Positions 31,159 to 40,535 of a stretch of 64,000 nucleotides of DNA are shown piece by piece. Made by a program: the position numbers and the translations under genes. Location of the stretch: positions 62,001 through 126,000 of the forward strand of contig NZ_JAAORM010000004.1 of the NCBI RefSeq assembly GCF_017695965.1. The letters run 5' to 3'. The notes below the pieces were generated by a model, which saw nothing but the letters and a program-made list of their open reading frames with translations, did no database searches and was not told the DNA's origin. Positions within the stretch are counted from its first letter, which is position 1; the number at the start of each line of letters is the position of its first letter. This DNA comes from Prochlorococcus marinus CUG1416 (GTDB lineage Bacteria; Cyanobacteriota; Cyanobacteriia; PCC-6307; Cyanobiaceae).

Positions 31159-34100
31159 TTATTTCTTTAATGCTTCAATAAGAGGACCATATAATCTGAA
31201 TGATAATTTATCAAAATTATTATTTCCAAAAAAGAAATATGGTTCTTTTTCATTTCCAAAACACAATTTCATTTCGATAGTATCTCTTTCTCCTTTAGAA
31301 AAATTTTTATTACCAATCCATCTATCGGAAAAAGCTTTTTTCTCATTTTTTGATTTTATTTTTGCTTCTACGTATTTATAAGTACTTTCTGGAGGAAGAG
31401 GTAAACATTTTTCAGAAAAATTTTTAAAAATATTTATGTATTCCTCCAAAATTAAATTTGATTCAATTGCTCCGGGTAATTGAATAATTTGTGATTTATA
31501 ATGATTTTCTGTTCTAAAAATTACTTTAGTCTTTTGTATATTCTTCTTTAAAGAAGAAATAAAGAGTGATTTTATCCAAGCTTCTGTCAAACGACTTAAA
31601 CTTAGTTTTGTATGAATTAATTCAATTACGGTGTCATCGGCGATGAAATATTCTTCTTTATTTGCATTTGATTTAACATAAATTCTATTAATCTTATTAT
31701 CTTGACTCAAAAGGGCAGATAGACTACCTAATAAATCTTTGATTTCTTTTTCTTTTATAAAAATACTATTTTTGGAAATAATAATACCATTTTCAACCAA
31801 TTGATCTTTAATATTCAAATTTTTTAAATCATCAATAAAATTATGGTTATCAATCTCTAATTCCTTGATTATTTTGTTAATTAGTTGAGATTTCTGAAGA
31901 TTACTTACATACTCCTCATCTGGATGATGAATAAATATTTCCTTAGGAGAAATATTTTTTTTATTTAGCCAATATTTTTGTGGATTCTTGAACCAATAAA
32001 TCAGTTCTGATAATTTGTAATTTTTAATATCAGATTTTATTTCATTCCAATCTATATCTTTTACTAGGGAATAATTACTTTTAATTATCTTAGAACTATC
32101 AATATTAATTATTTCTTTTTTAATTAAATCAGAATCTTTAATTATTAGTTCTCTTTGGCCTTGGTTTAAGAAACTATCAAAAAAAGAAATTAACTCTTTT
32201 ATAGGAAAAGAAACATCTAATTTTTTATTGTTTTTGTCATTCTTTACCCAAGTAACTATAAATTTATCTCTACAGGCAATTAACAACTCTAGAAATGAAT
32301 ATTTCTCTCTTTCAAAAACTGATGGATCGCCCAGGTGATATTTATTATTTAATAAATTAATATTTTCATTCTTTGGTGATTTTGGATAATAAACGCTATT
32401 CATATCTATTAGGAAGATAACCTTATTTGGAATATGCCTTGCATTCTCAATATCACTTACTAGGATCTTGTTTATACGTGATTTACTTTGATATTTAGCT
32501 TTATTTATGCAAGAAATTAATATCTCTCTAAAAACATTTAACAAAATAAGATCCTCAGGAATTAAAGGTATTGCGTAATTATCAAGAATTCTATTTATTT
32601 CACTTATTTCTAAATTAAAATTTGCATTATAATCAGCGATACTTTTTAATATAAACTTTATCTTTTCAACCCAAATTGAGTAAGAAAAAGATCCCCTTAG
32701 TAAATTAATATATTTTTTTAAATGTAGTAATATTTTAACCCATTTATTCAAATCCAAACTTATATTTTTTGGGCTAAATGGTTTTAAATTAAAAGTACTT
32801 AAATTGACTTCTTTGTCATAAATCAAGCCTAAAATAATTCTATTTATAGACCACTCTAGTGTATTTTTTTCTTCCCCTAATCTTTCATTGGCATCTAATC
32901 CCCAATGAAAACCAACTTTATTAAGTAAAAAAATAATTTCTTCCTTCTCATTAATATGAAAATCAAAAATGTTCTGAGTTACTTTTTTAGAAAGAATATA
33001 ATCTATTTTTTCAAGTGTAATTTTCTCATTTGCTATTTCAGTGATGTCAATTAAAAATTTATATATGTCTGGAGAATCATGATTATCTTCATCAATAAAA
33101 AAATAAGGTATCTTCTCACCATTAATTAATTCATTATTAAAGACATACCTTAGATAAGGTTTAATTAGATTAGTTTGTGGAGATAAAATAGCAATATCAC
33201 TATATTTAATATTCTCGCAAGAATTTATTATTTCTATAATTTTGTTTCTTAAATATTCTAATTGACTATTCTGATTAGAATGCTCACAAAGTAATATCGA
33301 ATCATCACTTTTATTTACTATAAAATCATTTCTATTATTATCAATTAGTCTTTTTTGTATTTGATTAAGAAGAGGAATATCTTTCTTCTTATTAAAATTA
33401 TTTGTTGGATCAATGTATATTAGATTATTTTTTAAATTTATACCTTCCTTATAAATATTTTCCTCAATTAATTTCTGAAAGTTTGCTCCAAATTTACCAA
33501 ATATTTTCTCTATATTTTTATTATTTAAATTCAATTTACTTTCATAATTATCAAATTCCAACTCACCTTCAAGACAATTTATTCTTTTCCATAAATCATT
33601 TCCTGCAGATATTAAATATAAATTTACCTTAGTAAACTTAGAAAGTTCTGAATAAAAATTAATATATAGTTTTGATAAATTATTATCTGAAATAATATAA
33701 ATTTGATTTGGGACTTTAATTTGAAAGTTTTTCATTTTACTTAAATTCTTAATTACTTCAATCATGTATAAACATGAAGGTTTTTCAGATATCTTTTTCT
33801 CTAATAATTTATATAAAATAGGTTGCCAAAATTGATCTGAATTTAAATTCTTAAATAGATTAAGTGAATTAATTTCATATCTATTCCAGTCAGCAATCAT
33901 TTCTGGTCTAAAAATTAGATAATCAATAAAATTATTCGTGATCTTTTTTGTCAGATTATATAGGTCTCCATCAATTGTCTTTTTATTATCCAAATATTTA
34001 TTAATCCAATTTCTAAGTGGAAATGATTCTTTAAAGCTATTTAATTCTTCTAAAGAATCAACAATTCCCCATTTAATTGATTCAAAATTCCATAACCCCA

Positions 34101-34341
34101 TATCAATGTCAGGAAAAAAATTTGTCAATAATGATTCGGTGTAACTTGATATTGTCTTTAATTCATAAAGAGCACTTATTTTATTTTTTATAGTTATTTG
34201 TTCACTTAACCACTTACCCAAAACATAATTAGGAACAGCTATTTCTAATTTCTCAGTTATAAAAGGAGGAGATATTTTTAATTCTTCTGCTAGCAGATCA
34301 CTAATTACTTCAATTTTGTTTGACTTATAAAGATTGAGCAA
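31159..34341 (-). CDS. recC: Exodeoxyribonuclease V gamma subunit
   Basis: The Chi-recognition and scaffold subunit. Its 1060 residues open with the family's LYKSNKIEVISDLLAEEL and have P-N-Y-VLGKWLSEQI near 40. A helicase-like but inactive fold is followed by a C-terminal nuclease-like domain (LSLSRLTEAWIKSLFISSL). Weakly conserved, so the call relies on these blocks plus position with recB and recD. It is first of the operon; ycf54 stops 20 bases upstream of its start. Confidence 0.9.
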   Translation of the reverse strand: MLNLYKSNKIEVISDLLAEELKISPPFITEKLEIAVPNYVLGKWLSEQITIKNKISALYELKTISSYTESLLTNFFPDIDMGLWNFESIKWGIVDSLEELNSFKESFPLRNWINKYLDNKKTIDGDLYNLTKKITNNFIDYLIFRPEMIADWNRYEINSLNLFKNLNSDQFWQPILYKLLEKKISEKPSCLYMIEVIKNLSKMKNFQIKVPNQIYIISDNNLSKLYINFYSELSKFTKVNLYLISAGNDLWKRINCLEGELEFDNYESKLNLNNKNIEKIFGKFGANFQKLIEENIYKEGINLKNNLIYIDPTNNFNKKKDIPLLNQIQKRLIDNNRNDFIVNKSDDSILLCEHSNQNSQLEYLRNKIIEIINSCENIKYSDIAILSPQTNLIKPYLRYVFNNELINGEKIPYFFIDEDNHDSPDIYKFLIDITEIANEKITLEKIDYILSKKVTQNIFDFHINEKEEIIFLLNKVGFHWGLDANERLGEEKNTLEWSINRIILGLIYDKEVNLSTFNLKPFSPKNISLDLNKWVKILLHLKKYINLLRGSFSYSIWVEKIKFILKSIADYNANFNLEISEINRILDNYAIPLIPEDLILLNVFREILISCINKAKYQSKSRINKILVSDIENARHIPNKVIFLIDMNSVYYPKSPKNENINLLNNKYHLGDPSVFEREKYSFLELLIACRDKFIVTWVKNDKNNKKLDVSFPIKELISFFDSFLNQGQRELIIKDSDLIKKEIINIDSSKIIKSNYSLVKDIDWNEIKSDIKNYKLSELIYWFKNPQKYWLNKKNISPKEIFIHHPDEEYVSNLQKSQLINKIIKELEIDNHNFIDDLKNLNIKDQLVENGIIISKNSIFIKEKEIKDLLGSLSALLSQDNKINRIYVKSNANKEEYFIADDTVIELIHTKLSLSRLTEAWIKSLFISSLKKNIQKTKVIFRTENHYKSQIIQLPGAIESNLILEEYINIFKNFSEKCLPLPPESTYKYVEAKIKSKNEKKAFSDRWIGNKNFSKGERDTIEMKLCFGNEKEPYFFFGNNNFDKLSFRLYGPLIEALKK

Positions 34342-34361
34342 TTTATTAATTCTTTGTATTA

Positions 34362-34676
34362 CTAAACTTTAAATGGATCAGTTATTTCTGCATTAGGACA
34401 TTCGAATTCCCCCACGGCAACGAACTCTAAACGAAGCTTTAAGAAAGTTATAAATTTTTTATCGGTAGATAAAACAGCTGCTGGGGGGGAGGGGATCTTT
34501 GCTGTTAGATTCTTAAATTGAGAAGTTTGTAAAAAGGATGGATTTTTTAAAAGCCAAAAATCTATTTCTTTATTGTTTTCTTTATAATTCCTCTCCCTCT
34601 CTTTCAAAATCTCTTCAATTGGTTCTTCAACTGTTAAAAATTTTTGACTTGCCGCGACGAAAAAATATTTTGTCAT
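34362..34676 (-). CDS. ycf54: Ycf54-family Mg-protoporphyrin cyclase assembly protein
   Basis: A 104-residue match to the Ycf54/DUF2488 family: FFVAASQKFL, EILKERERNY, IDFWLLK, AAVLSTDKKFITFLKLRLE. Known members are needed for the oxidative Mg-protoporphyrin IX monomethyl ester cyclase that forms ring E of chlorophyll. It lies 7 bases after pdxJ and directly before recC on the same strand. Confidence 0.9.
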   Translation of the reverse strand: MTKYFFVAASQKFLTVEEPIEEILKERERNYKENNKEIDFWLLKNPSFLQTSQFKNLTAKIPSPPAAVLSTDKKFITFLKLRLEFVAVGEFECPNAEITDPFKV

Positions 34677-34683
34677 TTGAAAT

Positions 34684-35400
34684 TTAATTTGAGTTAATAA
34701 GTGACTTCATTTCACGAACAGACTTTTCTAATCCTACCGCTAAAGCCCTTGCAACAATACTATGACCTATGTTTAACTCGTTAATATTGTTAATTGATGC
34801 AATTTTTTTTACATTATTGTAATTTAGTCCATGACCAGCATTAACAACTAATCCTAGGTCATTTGCTTCTTGTGTAGACTCAACAATCCTTTGAAGCTCT
34901 TTATGTTGATTATAACCGGTTAGTTCAGCATATTTACCAGTATGTAATTCTATAAAATTAAACCCTATTTCTTTTGAATAATTGATCTGCTCACAAATAG
35001 GATCAATAAAAGCACTTACTTCAATATTGGAATCATTTAAATTTTCAACAAAATTCTTAAGGTATTTCATATTCCCTTTTACATCCAATCCCCCTTCAGT
35101 GGTAACTTCCTCTCTTTTCTCTGGTACTAGTGTTACATAATCTGGAAGAAGCTTTTTGGCAATTTCTAACATTTCTTCTGTAGCAGCCATTTCTAAATTA
35201 AGTTTTGTTTTGATAGTTTCTTTCAAAAGAAATACATCTCTATCTTGTATGTGTCTTCTATCCTCTCTTAAATGAACGGTAATTGAATCTGCTCCACCTA
35301 ATTCAGCTAAAAAAGCAAATTGTACAGGGTCGGGCTCTATAGTTTTCCTGGCCTGTCTAACATTAGCGATATGGTCAATGTTTACTCCTAAAGTGGTCAT
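34684..35400 (-). CDS. pdxJ: Pyridoxine 5'-phosphate synthase
   Basis: Joins deoxyxylulose 5-phosphate to amino-acetone phosphate in DXP-dependent vitamin B6 synthesis. The 238 residues carry the signature GVNIDHIANVRQAR, the HLREDRRHI loop, LHTGKYAE and NAGHGLNY. It probably forms a small operon with ycf54. Confidence 0.96.
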   Translation of the reverse strand: MTTLGVNIDHIANVRQARKTIEPDPVQFAFLAELGGADSITVHLREDRRHIQDRDVFLLKETIKTKLNLEMAATEEMLEIAKKLLPDYVTLVPEKREEVTTEGGLDVKGNMKYLKNFVENLNDSNIEVSAFIDPICEQINYSKEIGFNFIELHTGKYAELTGYNQHKELQRIVESTQEANDLGLVVNAGHGLNYNNVKKIASINNINELNIGHSIVARALAVGLEKSVREMKSLINSN

Positions 35401-35493
35401 AATTTCAAAATCTTAGTTTCTAGACAATCTAGTAACCGCCCAATAATAGCTAATAAAAAATTACAAACCTATAAATTATTAATATATAGTTAA

Positions 35494-36174
35494 TTGAACT
35501 TGAAGAAAAAATCTATTGATACTCATTATGGTATTAATCCTGTTTTAGGTTTTTTAGCGATGTTTGTTACCCAGGACATTGTAATAAAGGTTTTTTTTAG
35601 TGAAATAACAATAATAAATAAAAGTTTTTCAATACCAAAAAATTCTTCAATTATTTTGGCCCCAACCCATAGATCAAGATGGGATGGTTTGATTCTTACT
35701 AAGGCAATAGGTAGGAGGGTAACCAGTAATGATTGTAGATTTATGGTTACAAATTCTGAAATGAAAGGAATCCAAGGTTGGTTTTTAAAAAGACTCGGTT
35801 GTTTTTCAATTGATCAATTATCTCCTTCTCTATCAGTATTAAGATATGCTGTAAATCTAATAGTAAAAAAGAATCAACTCGTAGTTTTCCCTGAGGGCAA
35901 AATTAATAAATATGGCAAAAAATTAACTCTCAAAGAGGGTTTGTATAGATTAGCTCTGATGGCAGCAAAAAAAACAAACTCAATTTTTATAATTCCAATA
36001 GGGATTGCTTATAGCCAGGTATCTCCAAAAATCAGAGGAACAGCTTCCTTATACATTGGAGATCCTATGTTAGTAAATAAAAATTCCAATTTATCAATTA
36101 ATGAATTTAATGAAATTTTGAATAAAAGAATGCACAACGCAGAAAAAATTGCTTTAAAAAATGTAGGTCGATAA
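35494..36174 (+). CDS. plsC: 1-acyl-sn-glycerol-3-phosphate acyltransferase family
   Basis: A 226-residue acyltransferase with the HxxxxD box (THRSRWDG, about residue 63), the FPEGK motif near 130 and a hydrophobic region at 20-30. It probably makes phosphatidic acid for cdsA, though paralogs in cyanobacteria differ in substrate. The start is TTG at 35494, with no ATG in frame before the conserved part. Confidence 0.8.
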   Translation: MNLKKKSIDTHYGINPVLGFLAMFVTQDIVIKVFFSEITIINKSFSIPKNSSIILAPTHRSRWDGLILTKAIGRRVTSNDCRFMVTNSEMKGIQGWFLKRLGCFSIDQLSPSLSVLRYAVNLIVKKNQLVVFPEGKINKYGKKLTLKEGLYRLALMAAKKTNSIFIIPIGIAYSQVSPKIRGTASLYIGDPMLVNKNSNLSINEFNEILNKRMHNAEKIALKNVGR

Positions 36175-36218
36175 ATCCATTATCAGTTAATATTAAATTT
36201 AATAATTTATAAGAGAAT

Positions 36219-36737
36219 ATGAAATTCTTAAGAATGATCCCAATAATTTTTATGTTTATAGGGATACCATCGTATATGAACCTATCTTATGCAGAAAGTA
36301 AGAACCCAAATGAATATAAGGTTCTTTCAAGTACAAACAAAAAGCTATCAATCTCTGATGTCCAAGATTACTTAAACAATGGCGACAAACTTGTAAAAGA
36401 TGGTGATTTTGAAAAAGCAAAGCAAACTTATGATAAAGCAAGGAATTTAGCAAGACAACTTGCTGGATTCTATAGAGATCTCAATGGATCATTCAAAGGT
36501 TTAGACGCAAGAATTCCTCTTGAATTGGATAAAAAAGGGAGAAAATCTATAAAAATATGGGCACAATCAAATGCCAGATTGGCTTCTCTCTACAAAAGGA
36601 AAAAACAACCTGAGGTAGCTGTACCTTTACTTGTTGAAATAATTAGATTAATGACTCCAAATAGTACTGAAGGTAAAGAAGCATATCAGAATTTATTACA
36701 ACTTGGTTTCGTTGAAACAACTTATAAAGGTTTCTAA
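36219..36737 (+). CDS. Secreted TPR-like hypothetical protein
   Basis: A 172-residue protein with a signal peptide (about 1-26, ends SYAES) and a helical repeat region; the NNGDKLVKDGDFEKAKQTYDKA stretch is a TPR. It is followed by bolA after 9 bases and grxD after 3, all forward. The function is unknown; periplasmic or lumenal. Confidence 0.65.
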   Translation: MKFLRMIPIIFMFIGIPSYMNLSYAESKNPNEYKVLSSTNKKLSISDVQDYLNNGDKLVKDGDFEKAKQTYDKARNLARQLAGFYRDLNGSFKGLDARIPLELDKKGRKSIKIWAQSNARLASLYKRKKQPEVAVPLLVEIIRLMTPNSTEGKEAYQNLLQLGFVETTYKGF

Positions 36738-36746
36738 ATAATTATC

Positions 36747-36977
36747 ATGATTACTAAATCAAAAGTTATAGGCTTAATTACAAAAAAATTACCGGATTCT
36801 GAAGTAAAAGTTGAAAATCTTAAGGGAAATGATCATTTACAAGTTACGGTAATCTCATCAATGTTCAATGGATTATCATTAGTTAAACAACATCAACTAG
36901 TCTATTCTGCCCTTAAAGAAGAATTAGCTTCAGAGGCTATCCATGCACTAGCCCTAAAAACAGAAACCCCAAGTTAA
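36747..36977 (+). CDS. bolA: BolA-family protein
   Basis: A 76-residue BolA/YrbA fold with the [13 protein letters not shown] strand pair, [15 protein letters not shown] helix and a C-terminal IHALALKT. BolA proteins bind monothiol glutaredoxins through a shared [2Fe-2S] cluster; a CGFS glutaredoxin gene starts 3 bases downstream, which supports that partnership here. Confidence 0.93.
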   Translation: MITKSKVIGLITKKLPDSEVKVENLKGNDHLQVTVISSMFNGLSLVKQHQLVYSALKEELASEAIHALALKTETPS

Positions 36978-36980
36978 ATT

Positions 36981-37304
36981 ATGGAAAATCTTACTAAAGA
37001 TAAAATTCAAAACCTAATAGAATCAAATCCAGTTATGGTTTTCATGAAAGGTACTAAATTAATGCCTCAATGCGGATTCTCCAACAACGTCGTTCAAATT
37101 CTCAACTCTCTAGGTGTTGAATTTAGCACTTTTGATGTTCTTAGTGATTTTGATGTAAGAGAAGGTATTAAAGAATATTCAGATTGGCCTACTATCCCTC
37201 AAGTTTATTTAAAAGGTGAATTTCTAGGAGGATCAGACATTCTTATTGAAATGTACAACGCTGGGACCTTAAAAGAAAAGATTGAAATCGAATTAGCATC
37301 CTAA
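36981..37304 (+). CDS. grxD: Monothiol glutaredoxin, Grx4 type
   Basis: A 107-residue CGFS glutaredoxin: MPQCGFSNN at about residue 30, WPTIPQVYL and GGSDI for glutathione binding. It carries or transfers iron-sulfur clusters rather than reducing disulfides. It is co-transcribed with bolA. Confidence 0.95.
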   Translation: MENLTKDKIQNLIESNPVMVFMKGTKLMPQCGFSNNVVQILNSLGVEFSTFDVLSDFDVREGIKEYSDWPTIPQVYLKGEFLGGSDILIEMYNAGTLKEKIEIELAS

Positions 37305-37353
37305 AACAATTAATAAGTATAAATACTGATATTAGTTAATAAAAATTAATATT

Positions 37354-37623
37354 TTAAACTCTTTTTTTATCAAAAAAACCATTATTTACATCCCCACCTG
37401 GTTCAATAAAACTCGATGGATCTAAAATCCATCTTTCTATTAATCTTTCTAATTTCTCTTGATCTCTCTGCTCTAAACTACTGCAATTCCTTAAGGCTTG
37501 GAGATAACCATCACAATATAGCTTCAGGTCTGAAGGGGTATGAAAACGACTAACCAAGGCTTGGCAACTATCGCAAATTGATTGAAAATGACGAATTGCT
37601 TTAGGATTTTCAAATGATGTCAT
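37354..37623 (-). CDS. DUF6761-like small cyanobacterial protein
   Basis: An 89-residue soluble protein, helical, with two cysteines in SICDSCQAL and more in YCDGYLQALRNC. It matches my memory of a widespread cyanobacterial small-protein family of unknown role. It is divergent from the response-regulator gene, with 86 bases between them. Confidence 0.65.
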   Translation of the reverse strand: MTSFENPKAIRHFQSICDSCQALVSRFHTPSDLKLYCDGYLQALRNCSSLEQRDQEKLERLIERWILDPSSFIEPGGDVNNGFFDKKRV

Positions 37624-37709
37624 AATTCGATAGATTCTGATTTTTATTTAGCATTTGTTATACCTTATTAAGGATGATACAAAATTGCCTGGCCCAACAG
37701 TAATTAAGA

Positions 37710-38447
37710 ATGCAATCAACTGAGCAAATCTTAGCTCCAACCCCTGGCAGTTCACAATTGCCTACGAGCCCTCAAACACCCTCAAGAGTTCTTGTTGTTG
37801 AACCTCACCCCACACTAAGAACTGTCCTTGTACAAAGACTTCGTCAAGATGGTCACTTAGCTGCTGCAGTTGGTTCAGCCGCAGAAGCAGTTGACCTATG
37901 TCGAGAACAATCACCTGACCTATTGGTCAGCGCAGAAATTCTTGAGCACAACACTGCAATGAGGTTAGCCCAACAGTTGGGATGCTCAGTAATCGTTTTA
38001 ACTGCCAGATCAGGTGTTGAAGCACTAGTCAATTTATTAGATGAAGGAGCTGATGATGTTCTCAGAAAACCATTTGGTCTTGAAGAGTTGGCCGCTAGAT
38101 GTAGAACACTTTTGAAAAGAGGAAGAATAGGACTACAAGAAAAAGTTGAAGTTGGACCTTTAGAAGTCCATCTTCTCCTAAGACAGGTAACACTTAGTGA
38201 GAAACCCGTAGAATTAAGCCCGAGGGAGTTTGCGTTACTTTGTGCTTTGCTTATGCCCCCAGGGATGGTAAGAAGTAGACAGGAGCTTTTAAGGATGGCT
38301 TGGCCTCCTTTTAGCGGAGGCCCAAGGTCGGTAGATACTCAAGTATTAACTTTAAGAAGAAAACTAGAACAGGCAGGTCTAGGAGAAGGGGGCGGTATAA
38401 CAACAGTAAGACAGCAAGGATATAGATTTAGTCTTGATAATATCTAA
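37710..38447 (+). CDS. Atypical OmpR-family response regulator (pseudo-receiver)
   Basis: A 245-residue protein with a receiver-like domain (about 27-135) and a winged-helix DNA-binding domain (about 145-240; LSPREFALL and VRQQGYRF). In the receiver, the acidic pair after the first strand is E-P and the phospho-acceptor position after PDLLV is S/A rather than Asp. The LTAR threonine and RKPF lysine remain. It therefore probably works without phosphorylation. Its base composition is clearly more GC-rich than its neighbours. A relation to NblR-type regulators is possible but not shown. Confidence 0.82.
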   Translation: MQSTEQILAPTPGSSQLPTSPQTPSRVLVVEPHPTLRTVLVQRLRQDGHLAAAVGSAAEAVDLCREQSPDLLVSAEILEHNTAMRLAQQLGCSVIVLTARSGVEALVNLLDEGADDVLRKPFGLEELAARCRTLLKRGRIGLQEKVEVGPLEVHLLLRQVTLSEKPVELSPREFALLCALLMPPGMVRSRQELLRMAWPPFSGGPRSVDTQVLTLRRKLEQAGLGEGGGITTVRQQGYRFSLDNI

Positions 38448-38950
38448 ACCAAAAATAAGATAATTTCTCCAACGATCATCAGAAATGATAACATTGTCAG
38501 TAATTTATAAGTCCATAAAGGTGAGATATAAGATATAACCTCTGTACTGATATTTGTTTTACTCTCAATTTTATCTAAAAATATACCAAAATTTTCAATA
38601 CGTTGTGGTACTAGAAAAGTTCTACCTTTTGCATCAACAAAATAAAAAACTTTACTACCCTGGCTTGTTTGTAGTGGTTTTATAGACTTAATTTCTTTCC
38701 AAAGGATTTCCCAATTATTTTTGCCAAAGGCTCTAGAAATAAAACTTGTTTTATAAGAAATTTTCTGTTCACATGTTTCTACATAATCACTATTAATATT
38801 GATAATCAAAAATAGACCTAAAATGAAGAAAAATAATGAAGGTATTTTTAATTGTTCACTTGAAATAAATGGAATAGGAACTGTAAGAGCTATATATAAA
38901 GAGATTAGAGAGCTTTTTACAGCAAAAAGTATTTTATATTTTTCTTTCAT
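38444..38950 (-). CDS. Membrane protein with PH-like domain
   Basis: A 168-residue protein with two N-terminal helices (about 10-55), a strand-rich middle (65-130) that looks like a bacterial PH domain, and one C-terminal helix. Function unknown. It overlaps the end of the response-regulator gene by 4 bases in the opposite direction and follows crtH by 16 bases on its own strand. Confidence 0.6.
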   Translation of the reverse strand: MKEKYKILFAVKSSLISLYIALTVPIPFISSEQLKIPSLFFFILGLFLIININSDYVETCEQKISYKTSFISRAFGKNNWEILWKEIKSIKPLQTSQGSKVFYFVDAKGRTFLVPQRIENFGIFLDKIESKTNISTEVISYISPLWTYKLLTMLSFLMIVGEIILFLV

Positions 38951-38966
38951 AAGGTTTATGTTTTAT

Positions 38967-40526
38967 TCAATCTGGTAACTTAAAATCATTAATTTTTAAC
39001 TTTGATCCAATTTTATGTGCACATGCATAACCACTAAAAGCCACAGCATTCAAACCTTGCCCTGGGAAACATGAGTCCCCTACACAATAAAGATTTTCAA
39101 TATTTGTTGTATTGAAAGGCATTGGAAGAAGTCCAAGTAATTTTTTATTGGGAATTGGCCCGTAACTACCCTCAAATCTTCCAAGAAACTTTCTATGAGT
39201 TCTAGGAGTGCCAATTTCTTTATGGTCAATATTTTGATCTAATTTTGGGATTATCTTTGAAATCTTTCCTATTAAAAAAGAATAATAATTTTCTTTTTTA
39301 GTAAGATATTCCTCTCTTGAAAGATTTTCCCATTCACTTATAGAAGAAGGGGTAAAGGCGTGAATGATGTGTTTGCCCTCAGGAGCTAAAGATGAATCTA
39401 AAATGGTGGGAATAGAAATAAAAATTACTCCTTTTTCATTTTCTAATTCTTCCCAATCCTCAACGATAATATGATGACAATTAAATTTTTTATCTATTAA
39501 TTCTCCTGCTACGCCTAAGTGTATTGAAACAAAAGATGGAGAAGGCTTGTAAGTTTCAGACCACTTATATTCACTTTTTGGTACGTAATCTCTTGCAATT
39601 AACCCTTTATCATTATTTTTAAGACCAAAAGTATCCCATCTTGTGGAATTAGAAACAATTATATCTGAGTAAATTTCTTCTCCATTTGATAGTTTTACGC
39701 CTACAGCTTTTTCATTTTTTAAAAGTATTTCAGTAACATTAGCTCTATAACGTATTTTGCTACCTAATTTTTCAATCCCAGTAACTAATTTCTCTGCAAT
39801 CTTACCTACTCCTCCTTTTGGATAGTTAATACCTCCAACATGTCTATCTGTAAAAACCATTCCTGCATTTATCATTGGGGTTTTAAGAGCAGGCATAACT
39901 GACCAACAAAAACATTCAATATCAATAAACTTCAATAGTTCAGTATCTTTAATATATTTTCTTGCAACATCTCCAGCATTTATTGGTAGCCATCTTGCGA
40001 GACCTAGGCAAGATAATGGCGCTTTAAAAAAGACCTTAAAAAGATAGACAGGATCCTCAATTGACAAAAGAGGCATAGAATCAAGACAGTCAAATACCTT
40101 TTTGCAGGTTCCATAAAATTTCCTTATACCTTCTTTTTCTTTTGGGAAGCGATCCGATAATTTACTAATAAATTCTTCATATTCTCTATCAACTGAAATA
40201 CTCAAATTATTTGGAAGATGATACTCCAATTGAACAGGATCAGGAATTGTTTCACATTTTTCTTTTACATCTTTTAAAGCGCGAGTTAATAAATTGGTAT
40301 AACCTTTCTCTCCAAATCCGAAAATCATTGAAGCTCCAACATCAAATGTATAACCTTTTCTCTTAAAAGATCCTCCACTTCCCCCTGGAATAATATATTT
40401 TTCAAGAACTAATACTTTCGAACCCTTTGCCGCTAACTGTGAAGCTGTAACCAACCCTCCTATTCCGGAACCGATAATAATTACGTCAAATTTTTCTTTA
40501 TTGGCTTTCATTTTTAAATTATTCAA
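38967..40526 (-). CDS. crtH: Carotenoid isomerase (CRTISO)
   Basis: Converts poly-cis-lycopene to all-trans lycopene. The 519 residues start with an FAD-binding GSGIGGLVTASQLA motif at about 18 and end with the family's CVGDSCFPGQGLNAVAFSG. The KRKGYTFDVGAS and HKEIGTPRTHRKFLGR blocks fit CrtH. It is on the same strand as trmFO, 9 bases away. Confidence 0.9.
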   Translation of the reverse strand: MNNLKMKANKEKFDVIIIGSGIGGLVTASQLAAKGSKVLVLEKYIIPGGSGGSFKRKGYTFDVGASMIFGFGEKGYTNLLTRALKDVKEKCETIPDPVQLEYHLPNNLSISVDREYEEFISKLSDRFPKEKEGIRKFYGTCKKVFDCLDSMPLLSIEDPVYLFKVFFKAPLSCLGLARWLPINAGDVARKYIKDTELLKFIDIECFCWSVMPALKTPMINAGMVFTDRHVGGINYPKGGVGKIAEKLVTGIEKLGSKIRYRANVTEILLKNEKAVGVKLSNGEEIYSDIIVSNSTRWDTFGLKNNDKGLIARDYVPKSEYKWSETYKPSPSFVSIHLGVAGELIDKKFNCHHIIVEDWEELENEKGVIFISIPTILDSSLAPEGKHIIHAFTPSSISEWENLSREEYLTKKENYYSFLIGKISKIIPKLDQNIDHKEIGTPRTHRKFLGRFEGSYGPIPNKKLLGLLPMPFNTTNIENLYCVGDSCFPGQGLNAVAFSGYACAHKIGSKLKINDFKLPD

Positions 40527-40535
40527 TAATTCATT

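Noticed and set aside
38444-38950. Ycf4 photosystem I assembly factor
   Set aside because: Two N-terminal helices fit, but the extra C-terminal helix and lack of Ycf4 motifs argue against it.
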